DNA from: Pseudopithomyces maydicus
Lineage: Eukaryota; Ascomycota; Dothideomycetes; Pleosporales; Didymosphaeriaceae
Reading direction: 5' to 3'
DNA: 64,000 nt
Assembly (NCBI GenBank): GCA_026873275.1
Contig: JANTUC010000011.1
Location: 1,488,001-1,552,000, forward strand
Shown: positions 21,896 through 32,802 of the stretch, one piece after another
How the letters are laid out: every line of letters starts with the position of its first letter
How positions within the stretch are numbered: position 1 is the stretch's first letter
The notes under the pieces: model-generated
The model's database searches: none
Seen by the model: the letters and a program-made list of their open reading frames with translations, nothing else
Told to the model about the DNA's origin: nothing
Made by a program: the position numbers and the translations under genes

Positions 21896-24691
21896 ATGGA
21901 CATCTCCACGGGGACGCTGGATACGACGACCGCGACCGCTGACGGGCCAACCAAGGGGCGCCGCAAGGCCAGGAAGGACGCCGCCAATGACGACCCGACC
22001 AAGAAGCGCAGGTGCATCTCCAGCGCCTGCGTGCCCTGCCGCAAGAGGAAGAGCAAGTGCGACGGCACCACGCCCGCCTGCTCTGCCTGCGCCGCCGTCT
22101 ACAACACCGAGTGCGTCTACGACCCCAACTCGGACCACCGCCGCAAGGGCGTCTACAAGAAGGACATCGAGGGCCTGAAGACCCGCAACTCCACCCTGCA
22201 GACCCTGATCCAGGCCATCCTCAACTACCCGGAGGAGGACGTCGCCCACCTGGTCCAGCAGATCCGCACCTGCGAGAGCCTGGATGCCGTGGCCGAGGCC
22301 ATCATCGCCAAGGAGAATGGCGAAGAGCCCGACGACGACGAGGGCAGCCCGCTGCACACCCCGACCACCCAGACCACCTTCGAGTCGCAGCTGAGCGGCA
22401 AGATGGGCGAGCTGCGCCTGGAAGACGGCTCCACGAGGTACATCGGCGGCACCTCCCATCTGATCTACATGGGCGCCGGCAACCACCCGGACGAGTCGCC
22501 CGCCGTGGCCGCTGTCGAGCAGTATCCGCCCGTCCAGGACCCTCTGACCTCCTGGACCACGGTCACCACCGACCCGGAGCTCGTGCGCCACCTCATCAAC
22601 ATGTACTTTTGCTGGCATTACAGCTTCTTCACCACCCTTTCCAAGCAGGTCTTCATGAAAGAGTTCCAGCTGGGCAAGCCTCCGCCGGGATCGAGACGGA
22701 AAACCGAATACTGCACTCCGCTGCTGGTCAATGCCATGTTAGCCCTGGGGTGCCACTTTACTTCCTGGCCCGGCGCCAGGGCTGTGAAGGATGATTCTGC
22801 GACAGCAGGAGACCACTTCTTCAAGGAGGCAAAACGGTTGATATTGGAAGACGACCTACATGAGGTTCCTGCTTTGCCCACCGTCCAGGCCCTGGCCCTG
22901 ATGTCAGTCCGAGAGGCCGGATGTGGAAGAGAAGCAAAGGGGTGGGTCTACAGCGGCATGAGTTTTCGCATGGCGTGCGACCTAGGTCTGAATATCGACA
23001 TGCCCAGCAAGGGCCAGATCGAGGAAACAGAGGAAGATGTGAGAAGAATTACCTTCTGGGGTTGCTTCTTGTTTGATAAGTAAGTCCAGCATGCCTTGCT
23101 CGCTTGAACCGGAGCTGACTGCTGAAGATGCTGGTCCAATTATCTCGGAAGACTACCACAGCTACCCAGAGCAATAGTTACTGTGCCAAAACCTGAAGTC
23201 TTCCCGGTGGAAGATGCGGAGATTTGGTCCGCATACACCGATTCTGGCGTGAGCGAGGCTCATTCGCAACCTTCGCGCATACGAGCGGTACGTTCAGGTG
23301 GCAATGGATGTGTCGATGCATACTCATAATACACAGGTCGCTATACAAATATCCAAGCTGTGCGAAATATCGAGCGATCTCATGAACTATTTCTACAACC
23401 CCATCGACATGGATAAGGCAAAAGGCAAACAGTCCGAGCTAAAGAAACTCAGTGAGATACACCAGAGGCTTGAGACATGGCGACGAGAACTGCCAAAGGA
23501 GCTCGAGCCTAAAGAAGGCGGTCTGCCTGCCATGCTCGTCATGCAGTGAGTGCTCTTTATTCTGCGTGTGATTTTGGCTGACAACATTAAGCATGTTCTT
23601 CCAACTTCTATATATCCATCTTTTCCGCCCCTTCCTCAAATACAATCCCAACAACTCTCCCTTGCCCGCTCACGTCTCTCCCCGCAAACTCTGCACTCAA
23701 GCCGCCGCCATGATTTCGAAACTCCTCCGCCTTTACAAACGCTCTCATGGTCTGCGCCAAATCTGCAACATTGTGGTATACATCGCGCACTCAGCCTGTA
23801 CTATTCACCTCCTCAACCTCCCAGAAAAAAACGCCAAGCGAGACATTACCCATGGCGTAAAGCATCTGGAAGAAATAGCAGAAGGTTGGCTGTGCGCACG
23901 ACGTACCTTGGGAATCCTCAGCGTCCTCGCACAGCGCTGGGGTGTTGAGCTCCCCGAAGAAGCTTCAACTGTGCTTTCACGTACCGATGCCAAATTCGGT
24001 CCTTGGACGGACGTCAGTACACCGAAGCCTGTGAAGCGTGACATCGAACCAGAGCAAGTAGAATCTAACCACATCAACACATCGCCTGCACTACAACCAT
24101 ACAGCATCTCTCTCGCAAACACAGCAACCCACTTCTTCGACCGCTCAGGAAACCCCCTGACCTCCACATCAGCAGGCCAAGGCATCCACCGCGCCTCCGA
24201 GGCACGTTCCCTCCCCCCAACGACGCAAACAACCTCGCTTACCCCCGCCAGCCAACCCGAACCTCAATCACGCAGCACTCTCCTGCGCCCACCGCAGTCA
24301 CCCCGGCGAGCACAACCGGCCGCCAGTCCATGGACGCAACCCCCTCTTCCCAAGGTGCCTCTCCCTCCCAGCTCTTCGGTGGCGTCGAGCAGCTCATCCG
24401 TGAAGGCCAGGACTGGATGTGGCGCGACCAGAACCAGCTCGCGAGCGGCTTCGACAACTGGAACTACGGCGTCGACGACATCGCCGGCTGGTTCGCGGGT
24501 CAGGCGCAGGGCGTCGGAAGTCCCTCCATGCATGTCCCGCCTGCGAATGGCGCGGAGATGGTGATGAATGGGGGGCCCGTGGTGCAGAATGGGGGGTGCC
24601 GCATGCGCAGGGACAGGGGCAGGGACAGGGGATGGGAGGCATGTATGGCGCGGGGTTGAATACGTATAATGAGCAGGATTGGTATCAGTAG
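21896..24691 (+). CDS. Zn(II)2Cys6 transcription factor (XlnR/NirA-like), two apparent frameshifts
   Basis: Exons 21896-23079, 23128-23287, 23337-23545 and 23592-24691. The N terminus has the binuclear zinc cluster (CVPCRKRKSKC, then CSAC and a final Cys in TECVYD), followed by the conserved linker DPNSDHRRKGVYKKDIEGLK and a fungal-specific regulator domain (HYSFFTTLSKQVF, LLVNAMLALGCHF, WGCFLFDK, about 225-400). The C terminus bears GQDWMWRDQNQLASGFDNWN, a motif I associate with XlnR/NirA-type activators. In exon 4 the frame changes twice: near 24199-24218 (a C6 run at 24213-24218 is the likeliest point) and at the G6 run 24591-24596. Adding one base at each gives 884 aa with a natural end (YNEQDWYQ). 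I read these as homopolymer errors. If real, the protein would lose its C-terminal motif. Target genes cannot be inferred. Confidence 0.85.
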
Positions 24692-25265
24692 TGTAGTGTG
24701 GGTGGAGAGCATGGGCAGGGCAGGATCCGTTGTTGTGGGTAGGATATGGACTTTGGTCGCAGTGTGTGTATGTACATCAGGGTTATCGGGTATTGGATAA
24801 AGGCGTTACAAACGGGGAGGTGGGTCAAGGGTTATCTACGGGGCCCCACGGTGGGGTTACGGCATTCTTAATGGATATCTAGTAAAAGTTGCGTTCAGAT
24901 GAGGTTTATTGATGAGTTGTAAATAATGTGATGGTTCTGTTGTATGTTTGCATGTATGTATGTATGTACGTACGTATCTGTGGCGAGTTCGAAATGGATA
25001 TAGCAGTCTCCCATAACGAAGATATATAGCATATAGGCGTATTACTTGTACACGGAAGCTCTTTCTCTCGTCTTTTATTCATCTTGCTTGAGGAAAAGAC
25101 GCAGCAGGGTCAATATTATCATGGCAATAATCTAGAGAAAAAAAGTACATTCCGCCTTCCTGACAGTATATACAGTCGCGTATATCATGGCACTATTACG
25201 AAAATATAGTTGTTCAGTCGAAGTATTATTTACTTAACTTGAATACAAGTCTCCCCTCTATATAG

Positions 25266-25352
25266 CTTCAATTAACGTCGTAAGAACCTATACAAGTCAT
25301 GCCAACTCCAGCCACTAAGGGCAAACTAGACGCAACAAATCTAACAGTACTA
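25266..25352 (-). repeat. Dispersed repeat R2, copy d (inverted)
   Basis: Minus-strand reading: GTTGCGTCTAGTTTGCCCTT, AGTGGCTGGAGTTGGCATGA, CTTGTATAGGTTCTTACGAC, GTTAATTGAAG. One of the fullest copies, and clearly collinear with 1462-1549. Confidence 0.65.
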
Positions 25353-26082
25353 AGAGCAAAACAAGACACCAAACAAGAGACGGTAAAAGTAATTAATAAG
25401 GGCGCGGAGAGCATCTCCCCTCTATAGTACTGCCGCCGACACACCTTAACTACCTTCAAGGCCAGGTGTGTCTCGGTGTTCGCGATAGGACTTCAACACC
25501 ACCGGGGGGCACCCGAGTCTCTATATTTGATGATGGGGTGGAGTTACGTGCACGCGCACGCGCCTGTGTTGCAGGTGTTCACGTCTTAACCAGTTGATGA
25601 CATGTAGGTGTAAGATCGCTGAGGGAGGCCCCCCCACCCCACCCCCGGTTAGGATAGACATGAGTAGATAGATTGAAATAGCTCTGTAATGCGATCTGTC
25701 CTGTATTTCTAAAAGGCCATGGGCAATTGTCAGATATGTATGTATGTATGCCATGACGCCCTCTTCGAGACGCCCTCTCCAGGACGCCCTCTCCAGGACG
25801 CCACCCTTGACCCGTCAAACTCGCTGATTGTAATGAGTGTCTCTAGTAACTCTATGTATACATCTATCTACCTTGAATAATGAGAGCCTTGGAGTAGGCG
25901 TGGTACACCACACCCGCCTGCCCACCCACCTCATCGCACCTTCCGTCTTCTATCTTTCACCTCGCCTGCTGCCTGCCTGCTGCCTGCCCACCTCGCCGCG
26001 CACACACACACACAACCACCATCGCTTCTCACCCGCAGAATATATATATAGAAATACAGGCGTCTATATATATTTTCTCGTC

Positions 26083-26157
26083 AGAGATTCTCCCGTCAGA
26101 TCAAACAAAAACGAAAGTTCCTTGAGCCAGCACTTCGAAGTGGCCTTTGGTTTTGTA
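26083..26157 (-). repeat. Dispersed repeat R1, copy c (inverted)
   Basis: Reverse complement of the 74-bp block at 988-1061, with a few changes at one end (GATCTGACGGGAGAATCTC versus GATCCGACGGAAGAATCTC). As in the other copies, a T-run and tRNA-like bases with a B-box-like GGGTTCGGGTCC (near 26198) follow on the same side, supporting one composite element. Confidence 0.65.
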
Positions 26158-27228
26158 ATATTACTTTTTGCTTTTTTGGGTGGATGGGGAGGGCGCGGGT
26201 TCGGGTCCTGGCGTGGACTTGGAGGTGTTATTGCTTTTTGCTATTTTAAACAGGATAGATATGCTAACTACTACTACGGCACTGTGTAGAGATGGTGTCA
26301 ACCTACCCACACCTAACTAACTACTGGATAGTTGTGTAAGACGATGAGGGTGTATATTGGGCGGCTGTTTATACATGTATATATGTAGTAGATTGAGGGG
26401 ATTATGTTTTGTTTCGAGTGAGATGGATATCACCTTACATGGGCATAGTGGACATGTGGGCTCTTTACTTCTAAGCCAGTGAACGCAGTGGAAACTTCCA
26501 AAATACTGCAGCCAGAATGCGAAGAGGTTTGAATTAATCACAGGCGTATGTGATTGATCGAGATTCAATGGCTTGCTTCAAGAGGGCAGAAAGCAAACTC
26601 AGCACAGGTAGCACTCCTGGATAGTGTCAAAAGGCAGGCAATGCGAGCCTTCTTCAGGAACTGCAAGTTTTATATCAAACTTTGAGTATCAAATCCATAA
26701 TATCTTAGTTCTTCTGATCTTGTTTACATGTTGCATATATAGGGAGTTGGTTTGCTCCCAGTGAATCACGAGAAGCATCCAGAGTTGGAAGGGACCCCAC
26801 TGTAGCCACGTGGGCGACGAAAGGCTCAAGTGACCTTCACAGTATAGCCGAATAAGTAAGGACCCTTTTGTGAATGTGAAAGATATCACTACACCTGCCG
26901 CCACTAGAGCACAAGTGCACATCGCGAACCCACCTCTGTCACAACCTCACCCCCACCCACCAACAAACCCACCCTAATCGCACCCCGACAACCTTACAGC
27001 GACGTAAGATCACGCAGAAATAGCGAAACTCAGAGTTATCAAAAAGCCAGCAAGCGTCCTCAAAGTCATAGAAAGCAGAGTGCGCAAGACTCCATCCCGA
27101 TCCCGCACCAACACAGGCGCCGCAGGTACGTTACATCCAATCCCTTCACACCACGCCTCTCTTTCAAAGCCTCCAACTTCTACACAGCGCCCAGCAACGC
27201 AGACACCGCCCTCCCAGAGCACTTATCC

Positions 27229-27907
27229 ATGGACCTCTCCCCCGAGCAACTCACCGCCCTCAACCTCCACGACTACGGCTTCAACCACATAGAGATACCC
27301 ACCGCCCCGCCCACCGTCAAGCCTCCCCGCCGCAAACTCCCCAACTCGCCCGTCTTCGCGAGGAAGTTGATGGATCTTATGCAGATCAAGCTCTCCCTCC
27401 TGCGCACCCATTTCGCCGTCGAAGCGCAGGACCTGCTCTGCCGCGGCGTGGACAAGAAGCGCGTCTCGCCGGGCGAGCAGGCGATGCTGGACGAGGCGGC
27501 GGATGCGGGGAAGTTGCTTTCCGTGTCGCGTGCGGCGCAGGATTGCTTGCGGTTGGTGGTGTACTATGATGCGATGTTTGTGGTGGAGGATGCTTCGGTC
27601 GAGAGGGAGGTGGAGAAGGAGAGGGAGGGTGGTGATGGGGCTTTGAGGGAGCGCGCTGTGAATATGCGGAGTAGGGAGGCGATTTGGAGGGTGTTGAGGG
27701 GGAGATTGCGGGGCAGTTGCCGGGGGGAAGAGGGTGAGGGAGCGGCGTGCTGAGGTGGTGCTTCGTGGGGCGTTGGGTTTGGTGGAGAAAGGTGGTGAGG
27801 CGGGGGATGGTGGGAGTGTTGGGGAGAGTAAGGCTACGGGATATCTGGGTGACACTACAGAGGAGGTGGATGAGGTTGGAGTTGTTATCTCTGATGGCAA
27901 TAGGTAG
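27229..27907 (+). CDS. Hypothetical protein, probable frameshift near 3' end
   Basis: Not recognised. The frame from 27229 runs 174 codons as first read; residues 1-155 look like a real helical protein (LTALNLHDYGFNHIEIP, then FARKLMDLMQIKLSLLRTHF, then AAQDCLRLVVYYDAMFVVED and Arg/Glu-rich helices). The frame then ends in an R/G-rich stretch, while a second frame directly below continues with helical, charged sequence to a TAG at 27907. Moving between the two needs a net gain of two bases; G5 (27698-27702) and G6 (27722-27727) runs are the obvious points, and the total then divides by three (226 aa). Alternatively one extra base is present, or an intron is missed. No signal peptide or membrane helix. 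Confidence 0.5.
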
Positions 27908-28265
27908 GTGTCTGGGTTCGAGGGAGAGGAAGATGCACTCGGGCTATTCTGGGACAGGACACAAACGCAAACATCGGGATGCGATGTGAGCATGCTTGAG
28001 TCTCGGGTCGCTTTAGCAATTCAGTTGGGAATATATCTTCCCACACGTTCGGCATGTCTTCTGGAAGTACTTTAGTTTGTATTCGGTTTGTTCTAAGTAC
28101 ATGACCACCTGTTTCTGCATAGCAACTGATTTTAGTAATCGCAAGGTCAGTAAGACAAACTATATCCTAAAAGCTTATAACTCACTAGTCTTCTCTTGTG
28201 AAAGATTCATGAAAATACTTTATCTCGTTCTTGAAGGCCGGATTTTCACCAAAGAAACAAGCGCA
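27908..28265. other. Intergenic, no clear feature
   Basis: 358 bp. An in-frame upstream ATG of the next gene (28077) lies here, but the 63 codons it would add are Cys/Tyr-rich and unconvincing. No repeat or regulatory motif recognised. Confidence 0.4.
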
Positions 28266-28688
28266 ATGTCCATCAGCAAAGACGACCTCCACACCGCACT
28301 CATCCAGCTTCGAATATTCACCAGTAGCTCAACCCCAACACATCAATCTCCATTCTTCCACGATAACTCCAGAATACGCATCACAAAATTCCTCACCGAT
28401 GAAAATCTAGATCCATTACTGTCATGCAGGACCCAAGCCATATGTTGGCATTTATACCATCAAGTCAGGATCAACGCCGGCGTTTGGGACTACAACAGCC
28501 GGCAAAAGGTCCAATATACATTTGGAAAGCTTCTCGAAGATTTAGTTCGAACGATCAAGGGGCTGAGACTGGAAAGTAACGTGGTTCAAGTAGAAGAGTT
28601 GGTAGAAGATGTATTTGCGGATTGGATAACAGTCGTGGGGTTTACGAGGGGGAGGAGAAGGGATGACGGGAAGAAAACTGAGAGATAG
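28266..28688 (+). CDS. Hypothetical protein
   Basis: Not recognised. From the ATG at 28266 it encodes 140 aa; an upstream ATG at 28077 would make 203 aa. The chosen start follows a GCGCA leader, and the protein then has sensible helical composition: SKDDLHTALIQLRIF, RIRITKFLTDENLDPLLSCR, TQAICWHLYHQVRINAGVWD, then KLLEDLVRTIKGLRLE and a charged C-terminal tail. No transmembrane segment, signal peptide or known motif. Composition is more AT-rich than the flanking housekeeping genes, suggesting an accessory or fast-evolving gene. It could be chance. Confidence 0.4.
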   Translation: MSISKDDLHTALIQLRIFTSSSTPTHQSPFFHDNSRIRITKFLTDENLDPLLSCRTQAICWHLYHQVRINAGVWDYNSRQKVQYTFGKLLEDLVRTIKGLRLESNVVQVEELVEDVFADWITVVGFTRGRRRDDGKKTER

Positions 28689-28891
28689 GGTCATTGTACA
28701 TACCTAGTACTATCTCTAACTGAGAACATCATACAACATGATGATGTACCACGTAATCATCTACGACGTCTCGTATGTCGAAACGTCGAATCGTGAGACG
28801 TGACCCAAATGTGTTATACCAACACTCAAATATCCCATGTATCCTTTTCCCACAGGAATCCTATACAACACCAAAAAATCCGACCATGAGC

Positions 28892-31228
28892 CTACTTGTC
28901 GCGCAGACGAGCAAGCTTCTCAATATCCCCATCCGTCATCTCGCCCGACACCTCGCCATGCTGCGCGATGATATCCAACTCGCACTTCTCCAACAACTCC
29001 GTCTTCCGCTTCTCCTCCTCAAACACCTGTTGCGCCTTCTCCAACGCACGTCTAGCCTTCTCCGTCACACCCTCTTGGTATACACGAAGCTTGGTCGCCG
29101 CGCTCCGCTCAGAATCAACACGCAAGTACTTCGCAGCGCGGTCCTCGCCATCTTCGCCACCGTCTTCATTTCGACGCTTATCGGCGCGCTTGAGGTTGTC
29201 TTCCAAGAAAACTGACACGTGCAGATCTTCGAGGCTCTGGAATTGCGATGGGGCGGTGTATACCGGCGGGCGAGGGGCTGGACGACCTTTGGATGGCGGC
29301 GCGACGGTGAGTGGGGAAAGGCGCGCGCCGTTTGGCCCGGAGACTTGCTTAAGGGGAATTCCACTAGGGACCTGGCGAGTGGGGCTAGTGCTGCTATCTG
29401 GATCGACGTACACTTTGATGGTGGCCCGAGGGTTGCCGGTTGTGGCGGGGATCGAAGCTCGGGATGCTTTTGGGACATCGTGTTTGGATTCGCATGTTGG
29501 CGGTGTGCTTGGTTTGAACACACCTGCTGAGTCCTCAGGTGGGTGGGCTATGTATGTCGTTAGTCTGATATCGATCTGTATAGGGCTCTGCAGTTACCTG
29601 ATTCGTAGTGATTGAACACCGTCTTCGTGATATTGGTGAAGTGGTTGAAGATGGCGCCCGTGAGGTTCAAAGCCTTGTCCGCTTCGCCCATGCTCAAGAA
29701 GATGTACCCGATGACGTACTGCATCTTCCGGAAGCTGAGTGCGTCACCCTTCTGTCTAAAGGCCTCGAATGGGAACGTGAGTGTCCACGGGATATCCGGG
29801 AAGAATTGCACAACCTTCTGCGCACCGGTCGCCTTGTCGATGTTCACAATCACGCTGAGTTGTGCCTTGTTGGGATTGCGATAGATGGATGCCCATGTCT
29901 GCGTGTCCTCGGACTCTCCCAGGAACAACGCGCGGTTGCGGACATTTTGCACGTTCTTGACTTGCAGCACGGCTTGGAAGTTCCTAAACTCAAAGACGGA
30001 TGGATCGGAAACCATGGCCGCCACCTTCTGGAGCAGGCGCTTTTTCTCCAGCTCCTCGTTGATGACATCCAACTCAGCGCGTTTGGGGGTGTCGGCAACG
30101 GAGGCGTCCTCTTCAGCTGGTTGTTGGCTCGCAAGCGCAGCCTGGACAGTCGCGGCGGTCGGGTGAGCATCTGCATCTGAATTAGTGCCGTGTTTTGTAG
30201 CAGAAGATGTAACATACCATAGGGTGCATAAACCTGCTTGATGCGGCTCATTGCTGTCGATAGCTGCCCCGGCCACTTGGAAGAGTCTGAAAAGACGATT
30301 TTGGCCTCGCCACACAGAAGGAAGACGTATGCGATGACTGTATTCAAGCCCATCCAATCTTCCTCAAACTTGTTGTGATTGCTGAACGCTCCGAAGGGGT
30401 AATCGAGCTCTGGCATGTCTACATCCTTGACCTTTGCGAACAAGCTGAATGAATCATCCGTAACATCGCGTTGGATAATTCGTGGCATGTATAGACGTGC
30501 AGATACAGGCATCACGGCCCAGATCTCGGTATCGCCATTTGTGCCAAGAAGCAGCCGCCTACCTTGGTTCTTGAGACCGTTGGGTTCAGTGACAAACTCC
30601 GGATCAAAGTCTTCGAACGTAAAGGCCGAAGGCTGTGGGATCAGTTCGAACTTCACGTGGCGCTTGTTGCTGATCCATTCTTGAACCTCTTCTAGCTGAG
30701 TCTGGTCTTCTTTGCCAGCCTCAGGTGCCACGAGTTTGCCGGTGGTGGTGTTGCGCGTCAGGAAGCGCTTGTTAGGTGGTCGCAGGTTTCCAGCACGATC
30801 GTAGCGAGGTGTGTTCTGTCCGCGTAGAGCTACGCTTTTCTTGACCGCCTTCTTGTTTTCTGTAGCTGTCTCGTCGCGTTCTGGTGTTGGCTCGGGCTCA
30901 GCAGAGTCAGGCGGGGATGATGGCGCTTTGGGCGGACCTGTGAGTTCGTCCATCTTCTTGTAGAACGCTGCCGTGTGTGGGAACTTCCGATTGCGATACG
31001 AATGGAAGCTCGAAAGAATCTTATCCGCAGCTGTGCTCGGTGTCTGCTCTTGTGGAGTTGAGGGAGTGGGGGAGTGGGAGATCGTGTATCGTCTACAGCT
31101 GAAATTGTGCTAGCAGGCGATACAGAGCGCTCCTTCACAGGCGTTTTTTTGCGGTGGTTGACTGCTGTCCATGAGGAGACGCCTGGGTTGGTGCGCCGCG
31201 CAGGAGGGGTGGGAGCGTCATCTGCCAT
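28892..31228 (-). CDS. Uncharacterised protein with tandemly duplicated domain and C-terminal coiled coil
   Basis: Exons 31228-30218, 30176-29598 and 29547-28892 (introns of 41 and 50 nt). The exons sum to a multiple of three only if one base is added to exon 1; the best point is the G5 run at 31068-31072 (C5 on the coding strand), where the frame of the N terminus (MADDAPTPPARRTN) meets the main frame. The product is then 748 aa. Two segments of about 110 residues resemble each other (coding about 30632-30290 and 30000-29680): both have F-x-F-x-x-F at the start, LLLG or LFLG followed by DT-x-x-WA (DTEIWA/DTQTWA), then YPF or FPF-x-AF, and VIAYVFLLCGEA versus VIGYIFLSMGEA. The last 130 residues are a Lys/Glu-rich coiled coil. 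I do not recognise the family; no signal peptide or membrane span. Confidence 0.8.
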
Positions 31229-31689
31229 GGCGCAGTTCGTGTATTGGTATCGAACGTTGCTTGGTAATACAGCAAGTCCAATATGGGTGAGTTCCTTTGT
31301 GGATATTGATGCAACAATATGGTACACTTACAGTGTGTAGAGACTTGTTCGCTTTGGTTGAACGAGGCAGTGATGGCAGGGTGAGGATGTATATGCGAAA
31401 GGAGCAAGGTGAGCAAGGCGGTGGGATTATAAAGGCGGAAGGCGCTTTGATTGCGGGGTCAGCTCCTCACGAGCCCGCGCTGCGCGCGCGCCTGCCCGGT
31501 TCGATAGTCACTGCTCGAAGAGGGTGGAAGCTGAAGTTGATGAAGGTGAGTGCACGTGACAGAGTTAACCCCGGGCCCCAGGGCCCCAAGCCCCAGGGTG
31601 GTGGAAGCGAGGAATGCAAGCAAACAACATGTTACTCCCCAAATGAATCATCATACACAATCTCTCTGTCTGATCCATACAACTTTGTC
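31229..31689. promoter_or_regulatory. Divergent promoter region, 748-aa protein / spherulin-4 gene
   Basis: 461 bp between two diverging starts. Contains GTGACAGAGTTAACCCC near 31555 and a CGCGCTGCGCGCGCG block near 31480. No TATA box or characterised operator recognised. An in-frame extension upstream of 31690 exists but crosses non-coding-looking sequence. Confidence 0.4.
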
Positions 31690-32802
31690 ATGGTGTTCTC
31701 TCAGCCCCAGCCTCCTCGCGAGAAGTACCTCCACCCGCGTAGCGCGGTGACATGTCACGATAAACAGTCTTCTGCTACCAGCTCGCGAGAAAGACTCATG
31801 AACACATCTTTTGTTACGATACCTTTACAGTCGCCAATCAATGCATCCGCCTCAAGGATTGTAAAACCCGGGTCAAATCAAGCGTCCACCGCAAGCCTCT
31901 CTTTCGCAAGCTGGCCGGGACACCCTCGGAAGGCACCAGCAAAACCTCGCCGTCCAGCCGACGATCGAGTCCTCGCACTTTCAGTAACGATCACCCTCAC
32001 AATCCTCGTTCTCATCGGCGTGCCCCTCGCTGCGATCTTACCCCAAAGATACGTCGTACCGTTGCCCATTAACATCCTTATACCATTCTACGTATATCCC
32101 AACCCAGGCGCTTGGGACAGATTGTTTGAGGCATGTATAAAGCATCCGGACACGAACTTCACGGTTGTCATTTCCATCGATCACGGCCCTGGCAGCACCG
32201 TATGGCCACCCGGCATATACATCAATCCTATCAAGCGGCTCAACACGCTGTCCAATGTGCAGGCCATCGGATACGTAGACACTGACTACGCGTCGAGGGA
32301 TAGAGAAGCAGTCCTCAAGGATATAGCGATCTACGCGGGGTGGAACAAATCCGACATCGCAATTTCTGGCATCTTCTTCGACCGCACACCATCCGAGGAC
32401 GTGAACGACGCACGCGCCTACCTAAAGAACGTCAGCGCGACGGTGAGACACTCGGAGGGTTTTTTGAACCCGGCCATCGTAGTGCACAACCCTGGGAAAA
32501 TTCCTAATGAGAATATAACGGGTTATCATGCAGATGTGACGGTTGTTTTCGATGGCGAGTACAAGATTTTGCCCAGCCAAAAGGCTTTCAAGGCGAAGTT
32601 GCGCAGTCTGAAGGGAAGACGCGAGGACTATGCGGAAGTTGTTCATTCGGTTCCACGGACTATTAGCCGGGGTGGTGTAAGGGGGATTATTAATCGTGCG
32701 AGGAAGAATGTCGGATGGCTGTACGTTACCGACAGACTGGGCGACAATAGGTACGAGTGGTATAGCGATCGATGGGAGGAGTTTCTAGATTTAATCTGGT
32801 AG
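31690..32802 (+). CDS. Membrane-anchored spherulin-4 family protein (GH135-like)
   Basis: Single exon, 370 aa. Residues 1-95 are cytosolic and basic, followed by one hydrophobic span (LALSVTITLTILVLIGVPLA). The rest is an extracellular TIM-barrel-like domain of the spherulation-specific family 4: ILIPFYVYPNPGAWDRLFEA near its start, NFTVVISIDHGPGS, then VQAIGYVDTDYASRD, ISGIFFDRTPSED and a C-terminal NVGWLYVTDRLGDNRYEW. That order (YVYP, GPGS, GYVDT, GIFFD) is the family signature; Asp residues in GYVDTDY and FFDR are candidate catalytic acids by analogy with Sph3 of Aspergillus (GH135), which is also membrane-anchored and cuts galactosaminogalactan. Exact substrate here is unknown. N-glycosylation sites (NFT, NVS, NIT) are present. 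Confidence 0.85.
   Translation: MVFSQPQPPREKYLHPRSAVTCHDKQSSATSSRERLMNTSFVTIPLQSPINASASRIVKPGSNQASTASLSFASWPGHPRKAPAKPRRPADDRVLALSVTITLTILVLIGVPLAAILPQRYVVPLPINILIPFYVYPNPGAWDRLFEACIKHPDTNFTVVISIDHGPGSTVWPPGIYINPIKRLNTLSNVQAIGYVDTDYASRDREAVLKDIAIYAGWNKSDIAISGIFFDRTPSEDVNDARAYLKNVSATVRHSEGFLNPAIVVHNPGKIPNENITGYHADVTVVFDGEYKILPSQKAFKAKLRSLKGRREDYAEVVHSVPRTISRGGVRGIINRARKNVGWLYVTDRLGDNRYEWYSDRWEEFLDLIW

Larger units (their letters stand above)
24692..27228. other. Intergenic with repeat copies
   Basis: No gene supported. Contains R2 copy d (25266-25352), R1 copy c (26083-26157) with tRNA-like sequence after it (TTTTTTGGGTGG, then GCGGGTTCGGGTCC to about 26205), GTATGTATGTATGTACGTACG near 24955, and a GACGCCCTCTCCA tandem (25755-25802). 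26870-27228 is the leader of the next gene. Confidence 0.5.

Noticed and set aside
21857..22618. 253-aa minus-strand frame
   Set aside because: Antisense to exon 1 of the Zn2Cys6 gene; Gly/Ala/Val-rich shadow of GC-rich coding DNA.
24058..24104. Intron instead of a frameshift in the NirA/XlnR-like regulator
   Set aside because: It restores the second frame by length, but the residues it would create downstream are Arg/Pro-biased, whereas the unspliced frame reads as a natural regulator tail; left as an alternative.
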